This document shows, piece after piece, positions 47,467 through 57,801 of a stretch of DNA of 64,000 nucleotides. A program made the translations under genes and the position numbers. The stretch is from Corynebacterium testudinoris (GTDB lineage Bacteria; Actinomycetota; Actinomycetes; Mycobacteriales; Mycobacteriaceae), in contig NZ_CP011545.1 of the NCBI RefSeq assembly GCF_001021045.1, positions 1,798,001 to 1,862,000 on the forward strand, in the 5' to 3' direction. Numbering within the stretch: position 1 is the stretch's first letter; every line of letters begins with the position of its first letter. The notes beneath the pieces are model-generated. The model was not told the origin of the DNA. It saw nothing but the letters and a program-made list of their open reading frames with translations, and searched no databases.

Positions 47467-48126
47467 CTAGCGCACCGTCACCAGCGAAGGATTGGACACA
47501 TTCCAGGACTGTCCCTCGCGCCCTAAGATGTCCTCCATCGCCAGCGCCTTATCGTGGGCACTTTCGGTCGAACCCCAGTACACGGTGCGGCCATCGTGCA
47601 GGTAGAAGGTCAGATCGTGTTGGGCCGGGACATCGATCCGGGCAACCGCCAGGCGCACCGAAGCGGGTAGCTGCGCCACCACCTGGGCGACTGACGTGAG
47701 CACGGCTGGTTCTTGGCGCTGGGATCCCGTGACCTCGACGGCGTCGTCGGGGGGTGTATCAATGACGAACGGCGTTCCGGCGTCGTCGATGAGGTGGTCG
47801 CCGTCCCCCTCAACGGAGTAGAGCACCGCCTGGCGCTCCACCACGTCCACCCCGAGGGTGGACGGCCACTGCCGATTCACCGTGGCGGACTTCACCCACG
47901 GCAAGGTGACAACGTTGGCAGCCGCTGAACTGGCATCCACGCGGGCGAGGTTGTGCCCCTGAGCCACCCCAGCCACCTCGATGATGTCCTCGGTGGTGGT
48001 GTGCACATTGCCGGTCACGTCGTAGTCTTTGATCGTGAACACCGGAAAGGCCCACACCGCCCCGAAGGCCACCACGATCACCGCCACCACCGCGGCGACG
48101 GCGAGGACAATCTTCTTGCGGCTCAT
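47467..48126 (-). CDS. ftsQ: FtsQ, divisome membrane protein
   Basis: 219 residues. A short basic cytoplasmic end (MSRKK) and one helix (about 5-27) precede the POTRA domain starting FTIKDYDVTGNVHTT (about 30-100). The beta-domain contains WPSTLGVDVVERQAVLY and the C-terminal YWGSTESAHDKALAME. It links early and late divisome proteins. It starts 5 nt after murC. Confidence 0.93.
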   Translation of the reverse strand: MSRKKIVLAVAAVVAVIVVAFGAVWAFPVFTIKDYDVTGNVHTTTEDIIEVAGVAQGHNLARVDASSAAANVVTLPWVKSATVNRQWPSTLGVDVVERQAVLYSVEGDGDHLIDDAGTPFVIDTPPDDAVEVTGSQRQEPAVLTSVAQVVAQLPASVRLAVARIDVPAQHDLTFYLHDGRTVYWGSTESAHDKALAMEDILGREGQSWNVSNPSLVTVR

Positions 48127-48131
48127 CGGAG

Positions 48132-49577
48132 TCAGGACTCTTCCAGCTGAGTAAGGATCTCCCCCGCCAACAGCGTGACGTTGCCCGCGCCCATGGTGAG
48201 CACGAGGTCACCCGGCCGGATGCGGGAACGCAAGGTATCCACGGCCTCGGAAAAGTCCGGCTCATAAGCAACGTCACAGGTGACAGAGTCGGTGATGATG
48301 CGCGAGGTGACACCTTCCACAGGCTTTTCCCGGGCGCCAAAAATTTCCAACACGATGACGGAATCAGCCAGCGACAGGGCGGCGGCGAACTCCTCCGAGA
48401 ATTCGATCGTGCGCGAATACAGGTGCGGTTGGAACACCACGACAACGCGGGCTCCCTCGCCTTCGGCCTCCACCTTTTGGCGCGCGGCCTGCAGCACCGC
48501 CGTCACCTCGGTCGGATGATGGGCGTAGTCGTCGAAGACCCGCAGGCCGGCGAACTCGCCGCTGGTGACCGTACCCCGGTATTCAAAGCGGCGCCGTACG
48601 CCATTGAAATCGCTGAGCCCGCTGACCAGCTGGTCGAGGTCACCTCCGACGAGCAGGCCCGCCAGCAGCGCGCCGGCGCCGTTGAGGACCATGTGCTGAC
48701 CGGGAATTTGTAGGGTGACGGTGATGTCGCGGTCGTCGATACGCAGATGAGCCACGGTGCCCACCTCTTCGAAGGTGGTGGACACGATTTCCGCGCCGAG
48801 CGGGATGTCCGAATGCAAAGCGGCGGCCTCGGTCGTGCCATAACCAAGAACCTGGATGCCCTTGTCCAGGCAGCGCTCGCCGAGGGCGGCGGCGTGGATA
48901 TCGTCCAGGCAGACGACGAGCGTGCCGGTCGGGGTGAGTCGCTCGGCGAAGTCATCAAATACTTGGTAGTAGGCCTTGGCGGTGCCAAAGTAGTCGAGAT
49001 GATCGGGCTCAATATTGGTTACCACCGCGACATCGGGGCGGTAGCGCAACAGCGAGGCATCCGATTCGTCCGCCTCGGCGACGAAGGCATCACCGGTGCC
49101 GTGGTGGGCGTTGGTGCCGGAGCGATTGAGCTGACCACCAATGGCGAAACTGGGGTCCAGCCCCGCTGCCTGGAGCGCGGCAACGGCCATGGACGTCGTC
49201 GACGTCTTGCCGTGGGTTCCAGCGATGAGCACCTGCCGGTAGCCGTCCATCAGCTCACCCAAAAGATCGGAGCGACGGATCACGGGAATACCGTGTTCCT
49301 GCGCCGCGATGAGCTCAGGATTATCCTGCGGGATCGCGGCGAAAGAAACGACAACCACGGTGGGCAGCTCGCCGGAGAGCGTGAGGTTTTCTGCAGCATG
49401 GCCGATGGCGATGTGCGCTCCCATCGAGGTGAGAGCGCGGACGGGCCGGGACGCTTTGACGTCGGAACCGGTGACGGTCGCACCCCGGGACAGGAGAATG
49501 CGGGCCACCCCGGACATACCGGCCCCGCCAATTCCGACGAGATGGACACGGGAAAGGTCGACGGTGCCGTCAGTCAT
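48132..49577 (-). CDS. murC: MurC, UDP-MurNAc-L-alanine ligase
   Basis: Adds L-Ala to UDP-MurNAc using ATP. ATG 49577 gives 481 residues. N-terminal [13 protein letters not shown] binds the UDP substrate, the ATP loop is GTHGKTST, and [13 protein letters not shown] and [10 protein letters not shown] are Mur-ligase motifs. It follows murG by 52 nt, and GGAGG precedes the start. Confidence 0.97.
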   Translation of the reverse strand: MTDGTVDLSRVHLVGIGGAGMSGVARILLSRGATVTGSDVKASRPVRALTSMGAHIAIGHAAENLTLSGELPTVVVVSFAAIPQDNPELIAAQEHGIPVIRRSDLLGELMDGYRQVLIAGTHGKTSTTSMAVAALQAAGLDPSFAIGGQLNRSGTNAHHGTGDAFVAEADESDASLLRYRPDVAVVTNIEPDHLDYFGTAKAYYQVFDDFAERLTPTGTLVVCLDDIHAAALGERCLDKGIQVLGYGTTEAAALHSDIPLGAEIVSTTFEEVGTVAHLRIDDRDITVTLQIPGQHMVLNGAGALLAGLLVGGDLDQLVSGLSDFNGVRRRFEYRGTVTSGEFAGLRVFDDYAHHPTEVTAVLQAARQKVEAEGEGARVVVVFQPHLYSRTIEFSEEFAAALSLADSVIVLEIFGAREKPVEGVTSRIITDSVTCDVAYEPDFSEAVDTLRSRIRPGDLVLTMGAGNVTLLAGEILTQLEES

Positions 49578-49629
49578 GGGGGGCCTCCTGCAGGCTGGTG
49601 AAAGGGATGGGGGCTGTTCCAAAGGGTGG

Positions 49630-50739
49630 CTAGTTGGTGTTCTTGTCGGCGCCTGCGGTGCGCAGCGCCTCCACGACCGAATCGGCCAGGAGCCCCGCCG
49701 CGTCGCCTGCGGCATGGCCGCGGGCTTCCGCGCGCATGGCTGCCAACTTCTCATCGTCACCGAGAATCTCGGTGACCTCGCTGACCAGCCGGTCGGAGGT
49801 GAGGTCAGCGTCGTCGATCATTCGGGCTGCCCCGGCGGAGACGACGTCGAGGGCGTTGAGGGCTTGTTCGCCATTGCCGTGGGGCAAAGGAATGTAGATG
49901 GCCGGCAGCCCCGAGGCGGTGACCTCGGCGACGGTCATCGCGCCGGAGCGGCAGACGATGAGGTCAGCGACCGCGTAGGCCGCGGCCATGTCATCGATGT
50001 AGGGCACGGCCACGTAGTTGTCATACTCGGCGGGTGCGGTGTTGCGGCGGCCATAGGCGTGGAGCACCTGGAAACCAGCGGCCGCGGTCAACGTATCCAC
50101 GGCCCCGGCGACCGCCTTGTTGATGTTGACTGCACCTTGGGAACCACCAGTGACCAGCAGTGTCTTCTTAGCGGGATCGAGTACCCACTGCTGGCGAGCG
50201 CGCTCGGCGGCCTCGGCGGTATCGCCGGTGCGCAGCTGCGCGCGGACGGGGATGCCGACGATACGGCCAGGCATGCCGGAACCGGCGAAGGCGTTGAATC
50301 CGGTGCCGCCGAGCCGCTGGCCGAGTTTGTTGGCCAGGCCGGCTCGCGCGTTGGCCTCGTGGACGAAGAAGGGAATGCGCAGCGACCGTGCCGCCAGGTA
50401 GGCCGGAGCGGAGACGTAGCCACCGAAGCCGATGAGCGCGTCGGCTTTCCGGTCTTTGAGGACCTTGCGGGCTTGGCGGACCGCCGTCACGAGGCGCCAC
50501 GGAAGCTTCACCAGGTCGGCATTGGGGCGGCGGGGTACGGGCACCGGGTCGATGTAGTCCAGCTCGAAACCTCGGGCGGGGATGAGATCTGCCTCAAGCC
50601 CACGGCGGGTGCCGATGGCGCTCACCTTAGCCCCGTGCCCGTCCACGAGTGCTTCGGCGACGGCGAGGGCGGGTTCGATGTGCCCGGCTGTGCCGCCTCC
50701 GGCGACGACAATGGTGAGGCCGGTGTTGCCTGCGGACAT
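49630..50739 (-). CDS. murG: MurG, lipid II-forming GlcNAc transferase
   Basis: GT28 enzyme transferring GlcNAc to lipid I on the inner membrane face. 369 residues. G-loops are [16 protein letters not shown] and [13 protein letters not shown]; the UDP-GlcNAc site is [11 protein letters not shown] followed by [13 protein letters not shown]. It starts 3 nt after the ftsW stop. Confidence 0.97.
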   Translation of the reverse strand: MSAGNTGLTIVVAGGGTAGHIEPALAVAEALVDGHGAKVSAIGTRRGLEADLIPARGFELDYIDPVPVPRRPNADLVKLPWRLVTAVRQARKVLKDRKADALIGFGGYVSAPAYLAARSLRIPFFVHEANARAGLANKLGQRLGGTGFNAFAGSGMPGRIVGIPVRAQLRTGDTAEAAERARQQWVLDPAKKTLLVTGGSQGAVNINKAVAGAVDTLTAAAGFQVLHAYGRRNTAPAEYDNYVAVPYIDDMAAAYAVADLIVCRSGAMTVAEVTASGLPAIYIPLPHGNGEQALNALDVVSAGAARMIDDADLTSDRLVSEVTEILGDDEKLAAMRAEARGHAAGDAAGLLADSVVEALRTAGADKNTN

Positions 50740-50742
50740 GTC

Positions 50743-52194
50743 TTAGCGTCTCCTGTCGTGGTGGGGAGCTTGCGGTGCCCCACGGCGACGCGTGGGTGCG
50801 GGCGGGGCGGGATTTCTCCCCTTGACGCTACCAGTGACAGGGCTGCCGAACCGCTCTCGCTGTTCCGGTGATGGGCGACTAGCGGCCCGCCGGGATCGAG
50901 CGGTGGAACCGTCCGCCCCGCTGAGCACCGTGGGTTCCGGGAGGAACAGCGCCCGATCAAAGAGGGGACGGCCATAGGACTGCATCGCGGAGACGGCTTC
51001 GGGCTCGTGTCGGGCGACCGAGGCCAGCAGGCCCATGGACCCGAGCGTGATAATCGCGGAGGTACCGCCGGCCGAGATCATTGGCAGCTGAATACCGGTG
51101 ACGGGCAGCAGGCCGACGACGTAGCCGATGTTGATGAACGCCTGCGACACCACTCCGGCGGTGAGGGTGGCGGCCATGAGGGATTGGAAGCGGTCCTGGG
51201 CGCGCATCGCGGCCCGCAGGCCAAAGATGCCGAGCAGGGCGAAGAGGATGATGACCAGGGCTCCGCCGAACCATCCCAGTTCCTCGCCGATGACAGCGAA
51301 GATGAAGTCGTTCTTGGCTTCCGGCAGGTAGAACCACTTGGCGCGGGACTGACCCAGGCCCACTCCCGTGGCTGAGCCGTCGGCCAGGGACAAAAAGCCT
51401 TGGTAGGACTGGAAGGCGGTGCCGCGGGTGTCTTCGAAGCGACCGAAGAGGGCGTCGAAGTAGACGTGGAAGCGGTGGGAGCGGAAGCCGCCGGACAGGA
51501 AGACGGCGATGAGCCCGGCGAAGGCCGCCACACCGGCGGCGGCAATCCAGCGGTAGTCCACCCCGGCGAAGAAGATGAGAAAGACCCAAACGATGCTGAA
51601 GGAGACGGCCATGCCCAGGTCGCCCTGGAGGGCGATGAGGATGGTCATCGCGGCGGCGACACCGGCGAAAAATTGGAAGCGGTAGTTGTGGAATGCGCGG
51701 GTGGCGGGCGGCTCGGAGAGAAGCTGCGCGCCCCAGACGGCGACGGCGACTTTGGCGAACTCGGAGGGCTGCAGGGTGGCGGGGCCGAGGATGATCCACG
51801 ACTGGGAGCCGACTGATTCGCGGCCGGTACCAATGCCGGGAATGAGCACGGCGATGAGCAAGACCACGGCGATCACGACGAGCCAGGGGGCGAGTCTGCG
51901 CACTGTCCGTGGGCGTATCCGCAGCGCCATCCAGAAGGCGACGAGGCCGAGGACGACCATGACTCCCTGCTTGATGGATTGCCCCCACACGGTGGAGCCT
52001 TCGATGACTGACCACGTCATCGACGAGGACATCACCATGACCACGCCGATGCCGGTGAGCAGGAAGATGACGGAACGGATGATGAGGTAATCGGCACCCG
52101 GGTGGGCATCGAGCCAGCGTTGCATGGCCGCCCAGGTCTGTCCGAGTCGGCCGCCGCCCGTGCTGGTGGGCCGGGGCCTGGTGGGAGTACTCAT
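50743..52194 (-). CDS. ftsW: FtsW, SEDS-family septal peptidoglycan polymerase
   Basis: 483 residues with about ten transmembrane helices. SEDS landmarks include QPSEFAKVAVAV, the large extracellular loop with GVGLGQSRAKW and PEAKNDFIFAVIGEELG, and the end GGTSAIITLGSMG. It pairs with the FtsI encoded at 57.8 kb. The C-terminal about 95 residues are basic, Pro/Arg-rich and cytoplasmic. It overlaps murD by 4 nt. Confidence 0.96.
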   Translation of the reverse strand: MSTPTRPRPTSTGGGRLGQTWAAMQRWLDAHPGADYLIIRSVIFLLTGIGVVMVMSSSMTWSVIEGSTVWGQSIKQGVMVVLGLVAFWMALRIRPRTVRRLAPWLVVIAVVLLIAVLIPGIGTGRESVGSQSWIILGPATLQPSEFAKVAVAVWGAQLLSEPPATRAFHNYRFQFFAGVAAAMTILIALQGDLGMAVSFSIVWVFLIFFAGVDYRWIAAAGVAAFAGLIAVFLSGGFRSHRFHVYFDALFGRFEDTRGTAFQSYQGFLSLADGSATGVGLGQSRAKWFYLPEAKNDFIFAVIGEELGWFGGALVIILFALLGIFGLRAAMRAQDRFQSLMAATLTAGVVSQAFINIGYVVGLLPVTGIQLPMISAGGTSAIITLGSMGLLASVARHEPEAVSAMQSYGRPLFDRALFLPEPTVLSGADGSTARSRRAASRPSPEQRERFGSPVTGSVKGRNPAPPAPTRRRGAPQAPHHDRRR

Positions 52195-53591
52195 GTGGTC
52201 TCCTTGGGGGCTCGTGGTGCGTGCCTGTTGGCGGCCGCTGTGAAGAGGTCTCCGCGTTGGCCCATGCCGGTGTACATGTCGAGGGAGGCTGCCGCCGGGG
52301 CGAGCAGCACCGTGTCACCCGGGTGTGAGCGCGCGGCGGCCCAGTCGACGAGTTCGTCCATGGCGATAACCGGGTCGGTGGAGTCGCTGATGAAGACGTC
52401 GACGTGAGGTGCATGTTCTGCTAGCGCTTGGGCGATGAGGGCGGCATCTGCGCCGAGTAGCCCGGCGGCGGTGAGGGCCTCACCGTGGTGGCGCACGAGG
52501 TCGGAGACATCCGCGCCTTTGAGTTGTCCGCCAGCAATCCAGATGACGTTTGCCAGCCCGCCGAGGGCGGCTTCGGCCGCATGCGGGTTGGTGGCTTTGG
52601 AATTGTCAATCCAGCGCACCCCTCCCCCGCTGGCGACGACTTGCCCGCGGTGGTCCGCCACCTGGAATTGGGCCAGGGCGGCGGCGATCTCGGCTGGGCT
52701 GACCCCTTGGCTGCGTGCGAGCGCGGCCGCAGCGAGGGCGTCGAGGATGCCGGCCGGTCCGGCGGGTTCGATGCCCTCGATGGGGGCAAGGGCGATGGGG
52801 ATGGTTCCAGTGTTGTCGACCAGTTGGCCGTCGACCACGCCGAATTGCCCGGCGCCGGGTTTCTCGAGGGTGAAGCCGATGAGCCCGCTGATGCCTGCCG
52901 TGAGCGATCGCACGTGGGGGTCGTCGATGCCCGCCACGGCGATGGGCCCGGTGAGGGCACGCGCTTTGTCGTTGGCATAGGCATCGAAGCTGCCGTGCCA
53001 ATCGATGTGGTCCTCGGCGAGGTTGAGTAGCACGCCCGCATCCGGGGTGAACTGGCTGGACCAGTGCAGTTGGAAGCTGGACAGTTCGGCTACCAGCACG
53101 TCGATTCTTTGCTTATCGACGATCGCGTCAGCCACCGACACCCCAATGTTCCCGACGGCCTCGGCCCGTCGGTCCGTCCGGGCCGAGGCTTGGTCCATCA
53201 TCGCCGCCAGCATGGCGGTGGTGGTGGTTTTGCCATTGGTCCCGGTGACGACCAGCCAGGTGCGGGGAGCACCGAATGCCCCGGTGCGGTCGAGGCGATA
53301 GGCCAGCTCGACGTCGCCGATGACCTCGATGCCTGCCGCGGCGACGTCGACAAGCAATGGTGAGCTGGGCCGCCAGCCCGGCGAGGTGACGACGAGGGAG
53401 AACTCCGCGAGGCGCGCACGCGCCTCGGCGACGGTGATGCCGGGGACGTCGATAAGCGACAAAGCCTGGGCATTATCGTCGGCGACGATGGTGTCCACCC
53501 CGGCGTCGGCGAGCAACCGCGCGCAGCCGCGCCCGGAAACTCCGGCACCGGCGACGAGGACGCGACCATCGAGAAGCTCTGCGGGGATCAT
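52191..53591 (-). CDS. murD: MurD, UDP-MurNAc-Ala-D-glutamate ligase
   Basis: ATG 53591 overlaps the mraY stop (ATGA) and gives 466 residues. The N-terminal Rossmann part has [13 protein letters not shown], the ATP loop is [10 protein letters not shown], and [11 protein letters not shown] and [14 protein letters not shown] are MurD motifs. It adds D-Glu to UDP-MurNAc-L-Ala. Confidence 0.97.
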   Translation of the reverse strand: MIPAELLDGRVLVAGAGVSGRGCARLLADAGVDTIVADDNAQALSLIDVPGITVAEARARLAEFSLVVTSPGWRPSSPLLVDVAAAGIEVIGDVELAYRLDRTGAFGAPRTWLVVTGTNGKTTTTAMLAAMMDQASARTDRRAEAVGNIGVSVADAIVDKQRIDVLVAELSSFQLHWSSQFTPDAGVLLNLAEDHIDWHGSFDAYANDKARALTGPIAVAGIDDPHVRSLTAGISGLIGFTLEKPGAGQFGVVDGQLVDNTGTIPIALAPIEGIEPAGPAGILDALAAAALARSQGVSPAEIAAALAQFQVADHRGQVVASGGGVRWIDNSKATNPHAAEAALGGLANVIWIAGGQLKGADVSDLVRHHGEALTAAGLLGADAALIAQALAEHAPHVDVFISDSTDPVIAMDELVDWAAARSHPGDTVLLAPAAASLDMYTGMGQRGDLFTAAANRHAPRAPKETT

Positions 53592-54697
53592 CGCAAGCTC
53601 ACTCCCGTGGCTGTCAACCACTCCGCGTAGAAGAGGCTGACGCCGAGCATGACGGCCATCGCGGCGATGAGCCAGAAGCGAATGACGACTGTAGTTTCGG
53701 CCCAACCGCCGTTTTCAAAGTGATGGTGGAACGGCGCCATGCGGAAGAATCGGCGGCCGGTGGTGCGGAAGACGACGATCTGGATAACCACCGACGCGGC
53801 CTCCATGACGAAGAGGGCACCGACGATCACCATGAGCAGCTCCGTGCGGGAGGCGACGGACAAGCCGGCGACGAGTCCGCCGAGGGCCAAGGAACCGGTG
53901 TCACCCATGAAGATCTTCGCGGGGGCCGCGTTCCACCAGAGGAAACCAAGGCTCGCACCCAAGCCAGCGGCGGCGAGGATAGCCAGGTCCAGGGGGTCGC
54001 GCACCGAGTAGCAGCCCGGCTCGACGGCGACGGAGCACGAGTTGCGGAACTGCCAGAAGGTAATGAGGGCGTAGGCGCCCATCACGAACGCCGTGGTGCC
54101 AGCCGCAAGCCCGTCCAGCCCGTCGGTGAGGTTGACGGCATTCGACCAGGCGGCGATGAGGATGTAGATGAAGATGAGGAACACGATCGTGCCCAGGATC
54201 CCGCCGCCCAGGGCGATATCGAAGGTGTTGATGTCGCGGAAGAACGACAGGTGCGTCGACCCCGGAGTGAGGCCCTGATCATCGGGGAATTGCAGGATGA
54301 GCAGGCCGAAGGCGATGGCCAAGACCAGCTGGCCGACGAGCTTAGCGGTCTTGTTCAAGCCAAGGTTGCGGGCGCGGTAGAGCTTGATGAAGTCGTCGGC
54401 GAAGCCCAATCCACCTAAGCCCAGGGTGAGCCCCAGGATGAGCAGGCCGGAGACCGTGAACCCGCCGGTCTTGGTGATCATCCCGTAGAAACCGACCGCC
54501 AAGTACGAGATAGTGATGCCCGCGAGGATGGCAATGCCACCCATCGTCGGGGTGCCGCGCTTACGCAGGTGGGACTTCGGACCATCCTCGCGGATCTCCT
54601 GCCCCAGGCCCTCAGCGGAAAATCGCCGGATGAGCACCGGGGTGAGGAAAATGGCGATTAAGAAGCTGAGGACTCCTGCGATGATGATCTGTGTCAC
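53588..54697 (-). CDS. mraY: MraY, phospho-MurNAc-pentapeptide transferase
   Basis: Makes lipid I by moving phospho-MurNAc-pentapeptide to undecaprenyl phosphate. GTG start, 369 residues, ten helices. Catalytic motifs are [20 protein letters not shown] and [12 protein letters not shown], with the HHHFE loop in the last third. It lies 12 nt after murF. Confidence 0.97.
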   Translation of the reverse strand: MTQIIIAGVLSFLIAIFLTPVLIRRFSAEGLGQEIREDGPKSHLRKRGTPTMGGIAILAGITISYLAVGFYGMITKTGGFTVSGLLILGLTLGLGGLGFADDFIKLYRARNLGLNKTAKLVGQLVLAIAFGLLILQFPDDQGLTPGSTHLSFFRDINTFDIALGGGILGTIVFLIFIYILIAAWSNAVNLTDGLDGLAAGTTAFVMGAYALITFWQFRNSCSVAVEPGCYSVRDPLDLAILAAAGLGASLGFLWWNAAPAKIFMGDTGSLALGGLVAGLSVASRTELLMVIVGALFVMEAASVVIQIVVFRTTGRRFFRMAPFHHHFENGGWAETTVVIRFWLIAAMAVMLGVSLFYAEWLTATGVSLR

Positions 54698-54709
54698 GGC
54701 TAATTGTCC

Positions 54710-56254
54710 CTACTTGTCTGTCTCATACGTTTTCTCATTGCTGGCACTGCGGTGAAGCAGACCCTCAGCGACACGCCACAACCCCTGAGAGTTGGACGCC
54801 TTCACGAGGACAACATCCCCAGGGTTGGTGCCACCAGGTCCGCTGTAGTCGCTCGGACGGGTCCGCAGCACGGTATCGACAAGAGTAATTGCCTCATCAA
54901 TCGTCTGAGCAACTGACGTAGTTATACCCCGGTTCTCAGCCTCGGTGGCCATGGCGCGACTGTTCGCGCTCGACCCAACCGCAATGAGATGGGTGATGCG
55001 ATAGCGATCCAGCTCCTCGCCGAGCTCCCGGTGAGACTGCTCCGCATCAGGGCCCAGCTCCCCCATCTCGCCCAAGACCGCCACGGCGCGGGCGTTCGGC
55101 CGCGCGGCGGCGGTGTACGCCAGGGCGGCGATTCCGGCCTTCATTGAATCGGGGTTGGCATTGTAGGAGTCATTGATCACGGTGACGCCGTCGCCCCGGG
55201 TCTGCACGTCCATTCGGTGGGCGGAGGCATTCTTGTGGTGGCTCAGTCCCTCCGCGATCTGCTCCAAGCTCAGCCCCACCGCCAGCCCGACGGCCGCGGC
55301 GGCAAGCGCGTTGGAGACCTGGTGCTCACCGAACACCTGCAGACTGATGCGGACGGAGTCGGTCGGCGTGCGCAGGGTAAAGCTGGGGCGGGCAACATCA
55401 TCGAGTTCGATGTCCTCGGCCCACAGGTCTGCGCCCGGGGCCGGGGGCTGGGCTGCGGAGTAAAAAACCACCTGAGCCTCAGTGCGATCGGCCATCGCGG
55501 CGACGAAAGGATCATCGGCGTTGAGGATCGCGGTTCCGTCCACGGGCAGCGCCTCGACGAGTTCGCCCTTGGCCTGAGCAATGTTCTCCCGGGACCCAAA
55601 TTCCCCCAGGTGCGCGGAACCGACGTTGAGGACAGCGCCGATCTGTGGCGGGGCGATCTCGGCCAACTGACGAATGTGGCCAATCCCCCTCGCCGACATC
55701 TCTGCGACAAGGAAACGAGTATCAGCATCGCAGCGCAGCGCCGTGTAAGGATGGCCGATTTCATTGTTGAACGACCCAGGCGGGGCCACGGTATCGCCGC
55801 TCCCCCGCAGCACAGATGCCACAAGGTCCTTGGTCGAGGTCTTGCCCGCCGACCCCGTGATACCCACGACGATAAGCTCATCCTCGGCTTCCAGCCGAGT
55901 GACCACTGCCCGCGCCAGCGCCGACAGCGCGCCAACCACCGCCGCGGCGGAGCCGTCCTCATCGTGGGCGTAGATATCCGCGTTCGAATCCGACCGTCCC
56001 TGCGGCTTAACGACGATCGCCGGTACCCCCAGCGGACGCGCCGCCAACACCGCCACCGCCCCAGCGGCGATGGCGGTCTCCGCGAAATCATGTCCGTCCA
56101 CGCGGGCACCGGGAAGGGCAAGGAAGAGCCCACCCGGGGTCACTTTGCGGGAATCAAACTCGACGAACCCGGTAACCCGCGCTTGCGGGTCGGGAACGTC
56201 GTGGAGCTCACCGCCGACAATCTCGGCGATTTCAGCGAGCGAAAAATCAATCAT
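54710..56254 (-). CDS. murF: MurF, D-Ala-D-Ala adding ligase
   Basis: 514 residues. ATP loop GITGSAGKTSTKDLV, Mur motifs NEIGHPYTAL and NDSYNANPDSM, and a C-terminal Rossmann domain (ARAVAVLGEMGELG). It completes UDP-MurNAc-pentapeptide. It overlaps murE by 4 nt, and its N-terminus IDFSLAEIAEIVGGEL is typical of the family. Confidence 0.97.
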   Translation of the reverse strand: MIDFSLAEIAEIVGGELHDVPDPQARVTGFVEFDSRKVTPGGLFLALPGARVDGHDFAETAIAAGAVAVLAARPLGVPAIVVKPQGRSDSNADIYAHDEDGSAAAVVGALSALARAVVTRLEAEDELIVVGITGSAGKTSTKDLVASVLRGSGDTVAPPGSFNNEIGHPYTALRCDADTRFLVAEMSARGIGHIRQLAEIAPPQIGAVLNVGSAHLGEFGSRENIAQAKGELVEALPVDGTAILNADDPFVAAMADRTEAQVVFYSAAQPPAPGADLWAEDIELDDVARPSFTLRTPTDSVRISLQVFGEHQVSNALAAAAVGLAVGLSLEQIAEGLSHHKNASAHRMDVQTRGDGVTVINDSYNANPDSMKAGIAALAYTAAARPNARAVAVLGEMGELGPDAEQSHRELGEELDRYRITHLIAVGSSANSRAMATEAENRGITTSVAQTIDEAITLVDTVLRTRPSDYSGPGGTNPGDVVLVKASNSQGLWRVAEGLLHRSASNEKTYETDK

Positions 56255-57774
56255 TGTGACCTCTCCTCGAGGGCGCGGCGGACTTCTTCGCGATCATCAA
56301 AATGGTGGTCGACCCCGGCGATCAGCTGGCCGACCTCGTGGCCCTTACCGGCGACGACGACGCCATCGCCCGGCTGCGCCCACTGAATGAGGGCGTCGAT
56401 CGCGCGGGCACGATCACCGACCTCCCGGATCTCTGCCGTCGTCCCGGCTTCCTCTGCACCGGCGAGAACAGCGGCACGGATCGTGGCGGGTTCCTCGCTG
56501 CGGGGGTTGTCATCGGTGATGATGACCAGGTCCGCCCGGCGGGCCGCCTCCGCACCCATGAGCGGTCGCTTGGAGGGGTCTCGATCCCCACCAGCGCCAA
56601 CGACGACCCCGAGCCGACCGGTGATCTGTCCCCGCAAGGTGTCCAGCACCGCGGCGACGGCCGCCGGCTTGTGGGCGTAGTCGACGACAGCGAGGAAATC
56701 TTGCCCCGCGTCGATGCGCTCCATGCGTCCCGGGACGGCGACAGCGGCCAGGCCCGGGGTGAACTTCTCCGGGTCAACTCCCGCAGCCAGAGCACAGGCG
56801 GTGGCCAAAGCGGCGTTGGCAATGTTGAAATCGCCGGGCAGGGGAAGATCGAAGGTGATCGGGGCGTGCTGAGGAAGGGTGAGTTCGATGGTCTGGGCCC
56901 CGGTGGGGGCGAGTTCAATCTGCCGGGCATTGACGTCGGCTGCTTCACCTCGTGTGCCCACGGTCAGCGGATCGGCGGCAAGCTCGGCCATGCGCTCGCC
57001 CCACTCGTCGTCGATGCAGATAACCGATTGGCGCGCGGCCAGCGGAGAGGCTGGGTCGAAGAATCGTGCCTTGGCGGCGAAGTAGTCCTCCATCGTCGGA
57101 TGGAAATCCAGGTGATCTTGGGAGAGGTTGGTAAACCCGGCAACATCGAAAAGCGTTCCGTCCACACGTCCCAGCGATAGCGCGTGGGAGGACACTTCCA
57201 TGACCACGTGGGTGACACCCTCATCGCGCATGCGAGCAAAGAGGGCCTGCAGCGTGGGGGCCTCCGGAGTAGTGAGCTTGGTGGGGACCGGCACGCCGTC
57301 GATACGCGTGCCGGTAGTGCCGATGAGGCCCACCTTGTGGCCCGCATTGATGAGTCCTACCTCCAGCAGGTAGCTCGTCGTCGTCTTGCCGGACGTACCC
57401 GTCACGCCGATGATCGTGAGATCCCGGGAAGGGTGGCCGTACACCTCGGCTGCCAATGCACCGAGCACAGCCCGAACATCGGTAACCACGATGATTGGCC
57501 GCGACTCCCCCGCGGCGAGAAGGATGTCCCGGCCGGCACCGTCGGTGAGGATGGCGGCCGCGGTGGTTCCCGCCGCGAACTCTGCACCATGGCGCCTCGT
57601 ACCCGGCAGCGCGGCAAACAATGCCCCGGACGGTTCCAAAGCAGTGGAATCAAGACTCATCGACGTGATAGCGGGGTCCGTATCGCCAGCCTGCACGAGA
57701 ACGGCCTGCGCGGGCTCCGATGATTGATTCGCCAGGTTAACCAGGTGCGACAGGGTGGGTGCCTGTGATGCCAT
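56251..57774 (-). CDS. murE: MurE, UDP-MurNAc-tripeptide synthetase (meso-DAP type)
   Basis: 507 residues from ATG 57774 behind AAGGAGG. ATP loop GVTGTSGKTTTSYLL. The amino-acid selectivity motif DNPR (TDDNPRSEEPATI) indicates meso-diaminopimelate as substrate, in line with the wall chemistry of this group. The N-terminal domain is longer than in E. coli. 27 nt separate it from ftsI. Confidence 0.97.
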   Translation of the reverse strand: MASQAPTLSHLVNLANQSSEPAQAVLVQAGDTDPAITSMSLDSTALEPSGALFAALPGTRRHGAEFAAGTTAAAILTDGAGRDILLAAGESRPIIVVTDVRAVLGALAAEVYGHPSRDLTIIGVTGTSGKTTTSYLLEVGLINAGHKVGLIGTTGTRIDGVPVPTKLTTPEAPTLQALFARMRDEGVTHVVMEVSSHALSLGRVDGTLFDVAGFTNLSQDHLDFHPTMEDYFAAKARFFDPASPLAARQSVICIDDEWGERMAELAADPLTVGTRGEAADVNARQIELAPTGAQTIELTLPQHAPITFDLPLPGDFNIANAALATACALAAGVDPEKFTPGLAAVAVPGRMERIDAGQDFLAVVDYAHKPAAVAAVLDTLRGQITGRLGVVVGAGGDRDPSKRPLMGAEAARRADLVIITDDNPRSEEPATIRAAVLAGAEEAGTTAEIREVGDRARAIDALIQWAQPGDGVVVAGKGHEVGQLIAGVDHHFDDREEVRRALEERSQ

Positions 57775-57801
57775 GGTGGTTCCTCCTTGGTGTAGGTCGG
57801 A